From an uncultured Faecalibacterium sp. (GTDB lineage Bacteria; Bacillota; Clostridia; Oscillospirales; Ruminococcaceae), in contig CAAHET010000123.1 of the NCBI GenBank assembly GCA_900772565.1, positions 1-28,237 on the forward strand: a DNA stretch of 28,237 bases, read 5' to 3'. Position 1 is the stretch's first letter. Every line of letters starts with the position of its first letter. The position numbers were made by a program, and so were the translations under genes. Positions 21,365-28,237 of this stretch are shown piece by piece. A model generated the notes under the pieces. That model was given only the letters and a program-made list of their open reading frames with translations, was not told the DNA's origin and did not search any database.

Positions 21365-22822
21365 ATGGCACGGAACAAAACCGCGCAGGGCGGTATCTCC
21401 CTGCGCCGCAAGGTCACGGCATGGCTTGCCGCGATCTTGCTGGTCACCATGCTTTCCACCGGCATCGCTACCATGGCGGGGCAGTGGACAGTACGCTCCT
21501 TTGATACGCTGCTGGCCGACAACGCCCTCTGCTACACGGTGCAGAACGCCCTCAAAGACGAAACACAGGCCTTTGCACGCTATGTGCGCCAGCCTACTTC
21601 TGAAACGGAGCAGGCTTATACCGCTGCCTGCGCTGCCGCCGAGCAGAGCCTTGCGGCCCTGCCCTTCGATTATGCCCGCATCGGTGAAGAGCGCTATGCC
21701 CGTACATGGAACCTTTTGCAGGGGTACGCGGGCTACCGGCAGGAGCGGGATGCCTTTTTGCAGCTTTCGCCCTCGGCAGATACCTATATTGAACAGATGT
21801 ACCATGTGATGGCGTTGCAAGACTACCTTGCCGAATACGCGCTGCGGCTGACACAGGCCACGCTGGAACAGGAAAACACCCTTTACAGCAGCACGGCAAC
21901 CCACCTCCGGCATCTGCCGTGGCTGTATTTGGGGCTGTTCCTGACGGCGGCAGTGCTGGTGCTGCTGCTCATCCGGGTGCTGAGCCGCGCTGTGGTGCGT
22001 CCGCTGCTGCGGTTGGCACAGGCTTCCCGCAGCATTGCCGAGGGGGATTTTTCCAGCCCGGATCTTCCGGTGAAAAGCAGCGACGAGGTGGGGCGGCTGA
22101 CGGGAACCTTCAACCAGATGAAGCACGCCATGGCGCAGCAGCTGACCACGCAGCAGGCCTTGCACCGGGAAGAGGTGCGGAACCTTGCACTGGAAAAAGA
22201 TCTGGAGCACACCCGGTTGGAGGTGCTCAAAAGTCAGGTGAATCCGCATTTTTTGTTCAACACCCTGAACATGATCTCCTGCATGGCGCGGTTGGAGGAT
22301 GCTTCCACCACCGACCAGATGATCGTGCATCTGGGCAGCCTGTTCCGGCACAACCTGCGCACCAAGCGCCAGCAGATCACGCTGGAGGAGGAGCTGGACG
22401 GGCTGGAGGACTACATTTATTTGCAGCAGATGCGGTTTGATGGACGTATTACCGTTGAAAAAAGCATTCAGGTGCAGCCTGCGGCGGTTCTGGTGCCGTC
22501 CTTTATGCTGCAGCCGGTGGTGGAAAATGCTTACTCGCACGGGCTCAAGTCCCGCGAGGAAGGCGGACGCATCCTGCTGCGGGCATGGATGCAGGGCAAG
22601 GTGCTGGTGCTCACGGTCGCGGACAACGGCAAGGGGATGACCCCAGAGGAACTGGACGCCGTGCAGGCAAAAATTGCCCAGAGCGAGCAGACCGGCCGCA
22701 GCATCGGCCTTGGCAATATTTCCCGCCGCATCGGGATGCTGTATCCGGGCGGTAAAATGCAGGTGTACAGCCGCGCAGGTCATGGCACTGTGGTGCGGTT
22801 TGAGCTCCCGCAAACGCAGTAG
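21365..22822 (+). CDS. YesM-type sensor histidine kinase
   Basis: 485-residue membrane sensor kinase of the LytS/YesM class (His_kinase PF06580). TM1 is about residues 17-38. An extracytoplasmic helical sensor spans 39-183, then TM2 (184-206), HAMP (207-258, with SSDEVGRLTGTFNQM), a coiled stretch and the phosphoacceptor H295 in QVNPHFLFNTLN. The ATPase domain has N388 in VVENAYSHGL, DNGKG at 420-424 and the G2-like GRSIGLGNISRRIG. The start at 21365 follows AGGAGGG. The response regulator gene begins 26 bases downstream. The next operon is a TRAP transporter, so it probably senses that transporter's solute or its loaded binding protein. Confidence 0.93.
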   Translation: MARNKTAQGGISLRRKVTAWLAAILLVTMLSTGIATMAGQWTVRSFDTLLADNALCYTVQNALKDETQAFARYVRQPTSETEQAYTAACAAAEQSLAALPFDYARIGEERYARTWNLLQGYAGYRQERDAFLQLSPSADTYIEQMYHVMALQDYLAEYALRLTQATLEQENTLYSSTATHLRHLPWLYLGLFLTAAVLVLLLIRVLSRAVVRPLLRLAQASRSIAEGDFSSPDLPVKSSDEVGRLTGTFNQMKHAMAQQLTTQQALHREEVRNLALEKDLEHTRLEVLKSQVNPHFLFNTLNMISCMARLEDASTTDQMIVHLGSLFRHNLRTKRQQITLEEELDGLEDYIYLQQMRFDGRITVEKSIQVQPAAVLVPSFMLQPVVENAYSHGLKSREEGGRILLRAWMQGKVLVLTVADNGKGMTPEELDAVQAKIAQSEQTGRSIGLGNISRRIGMLYPGGKMQVYSRAGHGTVVRFELPQTQ

Positions 22823-22848
22823 CCGGAAGAAAAGGAGGAGACGCTTTC

Positions 22849-23640
22849 GTGAAGTGCAAATTGCTGGTGGCAGAGGATGAATTGATCGAGCGCAAGGTGC
22901 TGTGCAGGACCTTGCAGAAGTATCTGGGAGACCTGATCTGCCTGTACGAAGCCAAAAACGGCAGAGAAGCTCTGGAAATTTTTACCCGCGAAGCGCCGCA
23001 GGTGGCTGTGCTGGACATTGAAATGCCGGGTCTCACCGGGCTGGAGGTGGCGCGCAAGATCCGCGAAACAGACAAAAATTGCGCCATCCTGTTCCTGACC
23101 GGCTTTGATAAGTTCGACTATGCGCGGCAGGCGATCTCTGTGCGGGCGATGGACTATCTGCTCAAGCCTTACAACGAGCAGGAGCTGGTGTTTGCGGTGG
23201 AGGATGCCATCCGGCAGGTTTCGGTGCAGCTGCCTGCCCGCCCGGCACAGCCCCCTGCGCCTGCACAGCCCCTCCGCCAGGAAGAGGACGAGGATATGCG
23301 CACCGCCATCATCCGGGCAGAGATCAGCCGCTTTATCGACGCCCACTATGGGGAGGATATCTCCATGCAGGATGCCGCCGCCGCGCTGCGCTACTCGGAC
23401 GCCTACTTCTGCAAGCTGTTCAAGCAGTGCTTTAAGGTAAACTTTTCGGCCTATTTGAACGAATACCGGGTGAACAAGGCACGCCAGCTGATGCTGGATC
23501 CGCGCCTGAACCTGAAGGATATCGGCGCTGCCGTGGGTTACAGCGACGCCAACTATTTTACAAGGGTATTCAAGCGCCTGACCGGCCAGACCCCTTCAGA
23601 ATACCGCATAGCCGCAGCGGAAAAAGCGGTACAAGGATAA
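22849..23640 (+). CDS. YesN-type response regulator (receiver + AraC DNA-binding domain)
   Basis: 263 residues. The receiver domain (1-120) has the acid pair E9-D10, phosphoacceptor D56 (VLDIEMP), T84 and K106 (LLKPY). A proline/alanine-rich linker (about 128-148) leads to an AraC-type double HTH (about 160-258) with DISMQDAAAALRYSDAYFCK, then IGAAVGYSDANYFTRVFKRL and TPSEYR. It starts with GTG at 22849, 8 bases after GGAGGAG. Partner of the adjacent kinase. The closest downstream target is the TRAP operon, whose promoter region has a TTGTA-N6-TACAA dyad. A terminator separates the two operons. Confidence 0.93.
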   Translation: MKCKLLVAEDELIERKVLCRTLQKYLGDLICLYEAKNGREALEIFTREAPQVAVLDIEMPGLTGLEVARKIRETDKNCAILFLTGFDKFDYARQAISVRAMDYLLKPYNEQELVFAVEDAIRQVSVQLPARPAQPPAPAQPLRQEEDEDMRTAIIRAEISRFIDAHYGEDISMQDAAAALRYSDAYFCKLFKQCFKVNFSAYLNEYRVNKARQLMLDPRLNLKDIGAAVGYSDANYFTRVFKRLTGQTPSEYRIAAAEKAVQG

Positions 23641-23658
23641 ATCGGAACCAAAAGAAGC

Positions 23659-23705
23659 GCTCGTTCTTTCCTGCCTGTCAGCGGGAGAAGAACGGGTGAT
23701 TTTTT
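23659..23705 (+). terminator. Terminator of the two-component operon
   Basis: GCTCGTTCTT (23659-23668) pairs with AAGAACGGGT (23688-23697), including wobbles; then GATTTTTTG. Confidence 0.8.
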
Positions 23706-23742
23706 GTTTTTGCCAGTTTCTTTCGTCAGAAAACCACAAAAA

Positions 23743-23758
23743 TTGTACTTGGATACAA
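23743..23758. promoter_or_regulatory. Dyad upstream of the TRAP operon
   Basis: TTGTA-CTTGGA-TACAA, a perfect 5+5 inverted repeat about 40 bases upstream of the predicted -35. Candidate binding site for the YesN-type regulator; inferred. Confidence 0.4.
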
Positions 23759-23797
23759 CAAAGACAAAATCGTACTGCGTTTCACAAAATAATCCGG

Positions 23798-23826
23798 TTT
23801 CGCAAAAATGAACAAGTTGTTAAAAT
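23798..23826 (+). promoter_or_regulatory. Predicted promoter of the TRAP operon
   Basis: TTTCGC (23798-23803), 17-base spacer, TAAAAT (23821-23826). The weak -35 is what is expected of an activator-dependent promoter. Confidence 0.5.
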
Positions 23827-23865
23827 AGGATCATAGAAAAAGCGCGAAAAGAGAGGATGCAATTC

Positions 23866-24891
23866 ATGAAGAGAAGAACGTTTCTGTCGCTGATGGGCGC
23901 GGCGGCACTGACCAGCAGCATGATGCTTACCGGCTGCGGCGCCGGCTCCGATGACGACCGCAAGATCGTGCGCATCGGCCATGTGCAGTCCCAGACTCAC
24001 CCGGATCATTTGGGACTGGAAGCCTTTGCCAACTATATCAACGAGAAGCTGGGCGACAAGTACCGCGTGGAGGTGTACCCCAGTGAGCTACTGGGCTCCC
24101 AGACTGAAATGGTGCAGCTGACCCAGACCGGTGCCATCGACTTTGTGGTGGCGTCCACTGCCATCATGGAGACCTTCAGCTCCCAATACCAGATCTTCAA
24201 CCTGCCTTACCTGTTCTCCAGCGTGGAAGCCTACCACGAGGCCATGGACGACCCCGAGGTGACGGACCCCATTTTCAAGACGACTTCTAAAGCCGGTCTG
24301 GAAACGGTGGCGTGGCTGGATGCCGGTACCCGCAACTTCTACACCATCAAGACCCCCATCAACCAGCCCTCCGACCTGAAGGGTCTGAAGATCCGCGTGC
24401 AGCAGTCGCCCACCAACGTGGAAATGATGCGTCTGCTGGGCGGCACTGCTACCCCCATGGGCTTCGGCGATGTGTACACCGCGTTGCAGGCCGGTATTCT
24501 GGATGGTGCCGAGAACAACGAGCTGGCTCTGACCGATAACGGTCACGGTGATATCTGCAAGTATTACTCCTACGATATGCACCAGATGGTGCCGGACCTG
24601 CTGGTGGCAAACTACGCCTTCCTGAACGAGCTCAGCGACGAGGAGCGCGCGATCTTTGAAGAGGGCTTCCAGATCGTGAAGAGCACCGAGCAGGACGCTT
24701 GGGAGGATGCCGTGGCTGAGGCGAAAGATAAGGCCGAGAATGAGCAGCACGTCAACTTTATTTACCCGGACACTGCACCGTTCCAGGAGGCTATGGCTCC
24801 CCTGCACGATTCCGTGCTGGCAGCAAACCCGGAATTGCAGCCCATTTATGACCTGATCCAGCAGCACAACGCTGCTCATACTGCGGACTGA
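23866..24891 (+). CDS. dctP: TRAP transporter solute-binding lipoprotein (DctP family)
   Basis: 341-residue extracytoplasmic binding protein that hands an organic anion to the DctQM membrane subunits. The N-terminus KRRTFLSLMGAAALTS has a twin-arginine-like pair and a lipobox LTGC with Cys24, so it is membrane-anchored by lipid. The DctP core VAWLDAGTRNFYTIKTPIN and DLKGLKIRV holds the arginine that binds the substrate carboxylate in family structures, followed by MGFGDVYTALQAGILDGAEN. ATG 23866 is preferred over 23857 because GAGAGG abuts the earlier ATG. The dctQ gene begins 11 bases after its stop. Substrate unknown: C4-dicarboxylate, sugar acid or similar. Confidence 0.93.
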   Translation: MKRRTFLSLMGAAALTSSMMLTGCGAGSDDDRKIVRIGHVQSQTHPDHLGLEAFANYINEKLGDKYRVEVYPSELLGSQTEMVQLTQTGAIDFVVASTAIMETFSSQYQIFNLPYLFSSVEAYHEAMDDPEVTDPIFKTTSKAGLETVAWLDAGTRNFYTIKTPINQPSDLKGLKIRVQQSPTNVEMMRLLGGTATPMGFGDVYTALQAGILDGAENNELALTDNGHGDICKYYSYDMHQMVPDLLVANYAFLNELSDEERAIFEEGFQIVKSTEQDAWEDAVAEAKDKAENEQHVNFIYPDTAPFQEAMAPLHDSVLAANPELQPIYDLIQQHNAAHTAD

Positions 24892-24902
24892 GGAGGAGCA
24901 TC

Positions 24903-25457
24903 ATGGAAAAACTGAGAAATACCCTGAATAAAGTGCTCAACCTGCTGGCAGGTCTGAGCATGACGGTCATGGTGGTGCTGACCACCTATCAGGTCATCGT
25001 GCGTTACATCTTCAACTCTCCCTCCACATGGTCGGAAGAGCTGGTGGGTTATCTGTTCGGCTGGAGCACCATGCTGGGGGCCACCATCGTTTCCGGCGAG
25101 CGCGGCCACATGAACATTCCCGTGCTGGTGGATCGGTTCAACCCCACCATGCGCAAGGCATTCCACATCTTTGCCGAGGTCATCGCCTTCATCTTTTCCT
25201 CGACCATTCTGGTGTTCGGCGGTTTTCAGGTGTCCCAGCTGGCTATGGGACAGCAGACCTCCTCGCTGGGCGTAGCCGTGGGCGTGTTCTACTGGGTCAT
25301 GCCCATCTGCGGCGTGATCATTCTGGTGTATTCCGTGCTGAACATTATCGGCATCGCCAACGGCTCCATCTGTCTGGATACCCCGGAGGATGCAGACTTT
25401 GCAAAGGTGGAAGCTGAAATGGCTGCCAATGCTGACAAGGAAAACAAGGAGGACTAA
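24903..25457 (+). CDS. dctQ: TRAP transporter small permease subunit (DctQ)
   Basis: 184 residues with four membrane helices (about 14-36, 48-66, 88-108 and 128-150), the normal DctQ layout. Family landmarks: YQVIVRYIFNSPSTWSEELV and GERGHMNIPVLVDRF. It pairs with DctM and is thought to be needed for docking the binding protein. GAGGAGGAG precedes the ATG at 24903. A charged acidic C-tail (EDADFAKVEAEMAANADK) extends into the cytosol. The last codons form the ribosome site of dctM, 3 bases away. Confidence 0.93.
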   Translation: MEKLRNTLNKVLNLLAGLSMTVMVVLTTYQVIVRYIFNSPSTWSEELVGYLFGWSTMLGATIVSGERGHMNIPVLVDRFNPTMRKAFHIFAEVIAFIFSSTILVFGGFQVSQLAMGQQTSSLGVAVGVFYWVMPICGVIILVYSVLNIIGIANGSICLDTPEDADFAKVEAEMAANADKENKED

Positions 25458-25460
25458 GCT

Positions 25461-26762
25461 GTGGCAATTCAAGCGTTACTCGTAATTCTGGCAGTGCTGC
25501 TGGTGCTGCTGTTCCTCGGCGTGCCCATCTCGTACGCCATTGCAGTCTCTTCCCTGACTGCCATCCTTTCTTCCATTGACCTGAACGTGGCCGTGCTGAC
25601 CGCTGCCCAGCGCACCTTTGTGGGCATGAGCAAGTTCAGTCTGACCGCCATCCCGTTCTTTATTCTGGCGGGCAACATCATGAATCAGGGCGGCATCGCC
25701 AAGCGTCTGGTGGATTTCGTCATGGCCATTCTGGGCAAGCTGCCCGGTGCACTGCTGGTGACCAACATCGGCACCAACGCTCTGTTCGGTGCCATCTCCG
25801 GCTCTGCATCCGCTGCGGCTGCTGCTGTTGGCTCCATGATCCGCGACGGTGCCGACGAGCAGGGCTACGACCCCGCCGTGACCGCTGCCACCAACGCCGC
25901 ATCCTCCTGCTCCGGTTTGCTGATCCCGCCGTCCAACGCCCTGATCACCTACTCTCTGGCATCCGGCGGCACCTCTGTGGCTGCACTGTTTATGGCGGGT
26001 TACATCCCCGGCATCATCTGGGCACTGTGCTGCTGCGTGGTGGGCGTGCTGCTGGCAATCAAGCTGGGGTATAAGGGTACACCCGGCAAATTTGACTGGA
26101 AAAACCTCGGTGTCTGCACCCTGCGCGCCCTGCCTTCGCTCTCCCTGATCATCGTGGTCATCGGCGGCATTATCGGCGGTGTGTTCTCTGCCACCGAGGG
26201 CTCTGCCATTGCCGTTGTCTATGCGCTGGTGCTGGCTTTCTGCTACCGCTCCATCAACTTGAAAAGCCTGTGGAAGATCATCGTGGACTCTGCCAAGATG
26301 TCCGGCATGGTGGTGTTCCTTGTGGGTGTTTCCAACATTCTGGGCTGGGTCATGGCCTTTTTGCAGATCCCGGATGCTGTGGCGGCAGCCCTGCTGAGCC
26401 TGACCAGCAACAAGTACATCATCCTGCTCATCATGAACGTGATCCTGCTGGTGTCCGGCACCTTTATGGATGTGACCCCGGCCATCCTTATCTTCACCCC
26501 GCTGTTTTTGCCCATCTGCCAGAGCTTTGGCATGAGCACCATCCAGTTCGGTCTGATCCTCGTGTATAACCTGTGCATCGGCAATATCACGCCGCCCGTG
26601 GGCAACGCACTGTTCGTTGGCATCAAGGTGGGCCGCACCTCGCTTTCCAAGGTCATGCCGTACATGCTTATGTACTATGTGGCCATCATTGGCGGCCTGC
26701 TGCTGGTCACCTTTATCCCGGCAGTGTCTATCGCGTTGCCGCAGGCAATGGGCCTAATGTAA
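25461..26762 (+). CDS. dctM: TRAP transporter large permease subunit (DctM)
   Basis: 433-residue membrane protein, about 12 helices, the Na+- or H+-coupled transport subunit. Landmarks: LTAIPFFILAGNIMNQGGIA, GAISGSASAAAAAVGSM (first scaffold loop), SCSGLLIPPSNALITYS, GVFSATEGSAIAVVYAL, and the second-half motif ITPPVGNALFVGIKV. It begins with GTG at 25461; the AGGAGG site lies in the final dctQ codons, so translation is coupled. Full length with all motifs, so the transporter looks intact. A terminator ends the operon before a second binding-protein gene. Confidence 0.94.
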   Translation: MAIQALLVILAVLLVLLFLGVPISYAIAVSSLTAILSSIDLNVAVLTAAQRTFVGMSKFSLTAIPFFILAGNIMNQGGIAKRLVDFVMAILGKLPGALLVTNIGTNALFGAISGSASAAAAAVGSMIRDGADEQGYDPAVTAATNAASSCSGLLIPPSNALITYSLASGGTSVAALFMAGYIPGIIWALCCCVVGVLLAIKLGYKGTPGKFDWKNLGVCTLRALPSLSLIIVVIGGIIGGVFSATEGSAIAVVYALVLAFCYRSINLKSLWKIIVDSAKMSGMVVFLVGVSNILGWVMAFLQIPDAVAAALLSLTSNKYIILLIMNVILLVSGTFMDVTPAILIFTPLFLPICQSFGMSTIQFGLILVYNLCIGNITPPVGNALFVGIKVGRTSLSKVMPYMLMYYVAIIGGLLLVTFIPAVSIALPQAMGLM

Positions 26763-26786
26763 CTGAGACATTCCCTTCTTCTCCTA

Positions 26787-26824
26787 AAAAGGCGGTACCT
26801 GCTTTGCAGCGGGCACCGCCTTTT
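26787..26824 (+). terminator. Terminator of the TRAP operon
   Basis: AAAAGGCGGT (26787-26796) pairs with ACCGCCTTTT (26815-26824), with inner CTGC/GCAG; 24 bases after the dctM stop. Confidence 0.92.
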
Positions 26825-26832
26825 CCTGTCTC

Positions 26833-26862
26833 TTGCACAAAGGCAGTCTTGTGCGCTATACT
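26833..26862 (+). promoter_or_regulatory. Promoter of the second binding-protein gene
   Basis: TTGCAC (26833-26838), 18-base spacer, TATACT (26857-26862), followed by GGGAGGGAG and the ATG at 26886. Confidence 0.7.
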
Positions 26863-26885
26863 ATCTGCAAAGGGAGGGAGACATC

Positions 26886-27872
26886 ATGCGCAGACGGACT
26901 TTTTTAGCCGGGCTGGGCCTTGCGGCCTTGCAGCTGGCGGGCTGTGGAGCAAAGCCGCAGACCACACCGGACTATGTGCTGACCTATGCCGACAACCAGC
27001 CCGCCGGGTATCCCACCACGCAGGGCGCACAGTATTTTGCGGACCTTGTGCAGCAGCAGACCGGGGGCAAGGTGGTCGTTCAGGTCAAGGCGAACGGTGA
27101 GTACGGCTCGGAACAGCAGGTGTGGGAGCAGCTTGCCATTGGCGGCGTGGATTTTGCGCGTGTGTCGCTCTCGGTGGCCACGGACGATCTGCCCCGGCTC
27201 AACGTGCTGCTGCTGCCGTATCTCTACCGGGATGCCGAACACATGTGGCGCGTGCTGGACGGCAGCATCGGGGCAGAGTTTTTGCAGGACTTTACCGCAC
27301 AGGGAAGGGTGGGCCTGAGCTGGTACGACGCGGGTGCCCGCTCGTTTTATGCCCGTCAGCCGGTGCGCAGCCTGAACGACCTGCAGGGCAAGACCATCCG
27401 CGTGCAGGATTCGCAGATCGTGATCGATATGATCCGTCTGCTGGGTGCAGTGCCGGAGACCACGGCATACAGCGACGTGTACTCGGCGCTTGAGACCGGA
27501 CAGATCGATGCCGCCGAAAACAACTGGCCGGCCTACTATTCCATGGAGCACTACAAGGTGGCGCGGTACTACATGGCCGATGAGCACAGCCGCGTACCGG
27601 AGGTGCAGCTGGCTTCCGGCCGCACATGGGACGCACTGCCGGAGGAATACCGGCAGACCCTGCAAGCGTGCGCCCGGGCATCGGCGCAGTACGAGCGCCA
27701 GCTCTGGGCACAGGAAGAAACAGCCGCCCGCAAGGCAGCCCTTGCAGGCGGCTGCTTTGAGCTGCCGCTGCCCGAAGAAGAAATGCAGAGTTTCCGGCAG
27801 CTGGTACAGCCGCTGTACCGGAAATACTGTGCCGACTATCTGCCGCTGGTAGAAGAGATACAGACAGAGTGA
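26886..27872 (+). CDS. Second TRAP-type solute-binding lipoprotein (DctP family)
   Basis: 328-residue paralogue of the upstream DctP. N-terminus RRRTFLAGLGLAALQLAGC with twin arginines and Cys20 in the lipobox LAGC. It keeps the family core LSWYDAGARSFYARQPV, DLQGKTIRVQDSQ and ALETGQIDAAENNWPAYYS, so binding of a carboxylate via the TIRV arginine is likely. It has diverged strongly from the first DctP outside these motifs. It is single, with its own promoter and no permease genes after it. Either it feeds the same DctQM with a second solute, or it acts as a sensor partner of the YesM-type kinase. Both uses are inference. Confidence 0.9.
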   Translation: MRRRTFLAGLGLAALQLAGCGAKPQTTPDYVLTYADNQPAGYPTTQGAQYFADLVQQQTGGKVVVQVKANGEYGSEQQVWEQLAIGGVDFARVSLSVATDDLPRLNVLLLPYLYRDAEHMWRVLDGSIGAEFLQDFTAQGRVGLSWYDAGARSFYARQPVRSLNDLQGKTIRVQDSQIVIDMIRLLGAVPETTAYSDVYSALETGQIDAAENNWPAYYSMEHYKVARYYMADEHSRVPEVQLASGRTWDALPEEYRQTLQACARASAQYERQLWAQEETAARKAALAGGCFELPLPEEEMQSFRQLVQPLYRKYCADYLPLVEEIQTE

Positions 27873-27902
27873 CAACAGAGAAGAGGACGATTCAAATGTT
27901 TC

Positions 27903-28237
27903 TTAAAGTTTCGTCATCCACAGATCATGCAGGTTGCAGTAGGCATAGACCGCTACCGGCTTTTCGCTGCCCAGCTTAAACACCGCCCTGGGTGCCTGCC
28001 CGGGGGCAAGAGTGCGGAGCTGCCCTCCGTTTTCGGTCTCCACAAAGAGCCACTGGATGTGGTGCACATCCACCATGGGATGCTCCACCGCACCCACCGT
28101 AACCGTGAGAGTGCTGCCGGAAAGCTGCACCACCGGCAGATGCTTTTCGCCGCTGGCTTCCACCGTGTTGGGGAGCAGCTCCTTCATCTTTTCGCCGCAG
28201 CAGACCAGCGGAACGCCTGCGTTGTGGATGGTGGTGA
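27903..28237 (-). CDS. Superoxide reductase / desulfoferrodoxin family protein (N-terminus beyond window)
   Basis: Iron protein that reduces superoxide to peroxide in anaerobes. The visible part begins TIHNAGVPLVCCGEKM, whose adjacent cysteines match the second ligand pair of the desulforedoxin-like centre I. The superoxide reductase domain follows with all centre II ligands: H in EKHLPVV, H in VEHPMV, H in DVHHIQW, and the C and H of YCNLHDLW. The lysine of GEKH, implicated in catalysis, is present. The frame is open to the window end, so about 20 N-terminal residues with the first CxxC pair are missing. An internal ATG at 28187 should not be taken as the start. Convergent with the second DctP gene, without an evident terminator between them. 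Confidence 0.93.
   Translation of the reverse strand, partial: TTIHNAGVPLVCCGEKMKELLPNTVEASGEKHLPVVQLSGSTLTVTVGAVEHPMVDVHHIQWLFVETENGGQLRTLAPGQAPRAVFKLGSEKPVAVYAYCNLHDLWMTKL

Noticed and set aside
21119..22813. 564-codon minus-strand frame opposite the histidine kinase.
   Set aside because: Translation lacks any family pattern, while the plus strand has all kinase motifs, a promoter and a ribosome site.
1..28237. CRISPR arrays, tRNA or rRNA genes, integrases and prophage structural genes.
   Set aside because: No regularly spaced direct repeats, no recognisable cloverleaf or rRNA stretch, and no integrase or phage protein motifs were seen on reading both strands.

Overview
The window is moderately GC-rich, densely coded DNA from a low-GC-type Gram-positive lineage (strong AGGAGG ribosome sites, sigma-A promoters, a CIRCE heat-shock operator, lipoprotein-type TRAP binding proteins, superoxide reductase instead of visible SOD). 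Together with the kinds of small family proteins present (DUF2500, DUF6054, TraX, YitT, P1 peptidase), this best fits a strict anaerobe of the Oscillospiraceae, most likely Faecalibacterium or a close relative. That genus assignment is inference; no rRNA or marker gene is present.

Layout. 1-2.9 kb (minus): an Hsp20 chaperone cut by the left edge, with a CIRCE element lying over its promoter, then a run of small genes (HAD phosphatase, MmcQ/YjbR, DUF6054, DUF2500, small membrane protein). 2.9-6.5 kb (minus): YitT, TraX, a 51-residue membrane protein, a 379-bp element with 28-bp terminal inverted repeats (MITE-like), an unrecognised 212-residue protein and an 84-residue HPr-like protein. 6.5-10.5 kb: an AraC regulator, an AAC(3)-family acetyltransferase divergent from a GntR/FCD regulator with two TGTATACA palindromes between them, and an HD phosphohydrolase. 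Two copies of one palindromic terminator-like repeat bracket the acetyltransferase/GntR pair. 10.5-16.5 kb: a PerM/AI-2E permease, a MATE exporter in AT-richer DNA, a FUSC-like aromatic acid exporter protein, a DmpA/P1 peptidase and a low-molecular-weight tyrosine phosphatase.

16.5-21.1 kb is the most unusual region: a two-gene restriction-like or defence operon. It encodes a 219-residue methyltransferase-like protein (TTG start) translationally coupled to a 1102-residue protein joining a GIY-YIG (T5orf172-like) domain, an SF2 helicase and a partial gamma-class methyltransferase. Neither protein shows the catalytic NPPY motif. A divergent Xre-type regulator faces the operon, and an inverted repeat overlaps the operon's -10 box.

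21.1-27.9 kb (plus): an orphan terminator, a YesM-type histidine kinase, a YesN-type AraC response regulator, a complete TRAP transporter (binding lipoprotein, small and large membrane subunits) and a second binding lipoprotein with its own promoter. This reads as a sensing-and-uptake module for an unknown organic acid. The right edge cuts a superoxide reductase (desulfoferrodoxin family) on the minus strand.

A recurring promoter form (TGG directly before a TATACT-like -10, often with TTTTCY as the -35) appears before many of the minus-strand genes.
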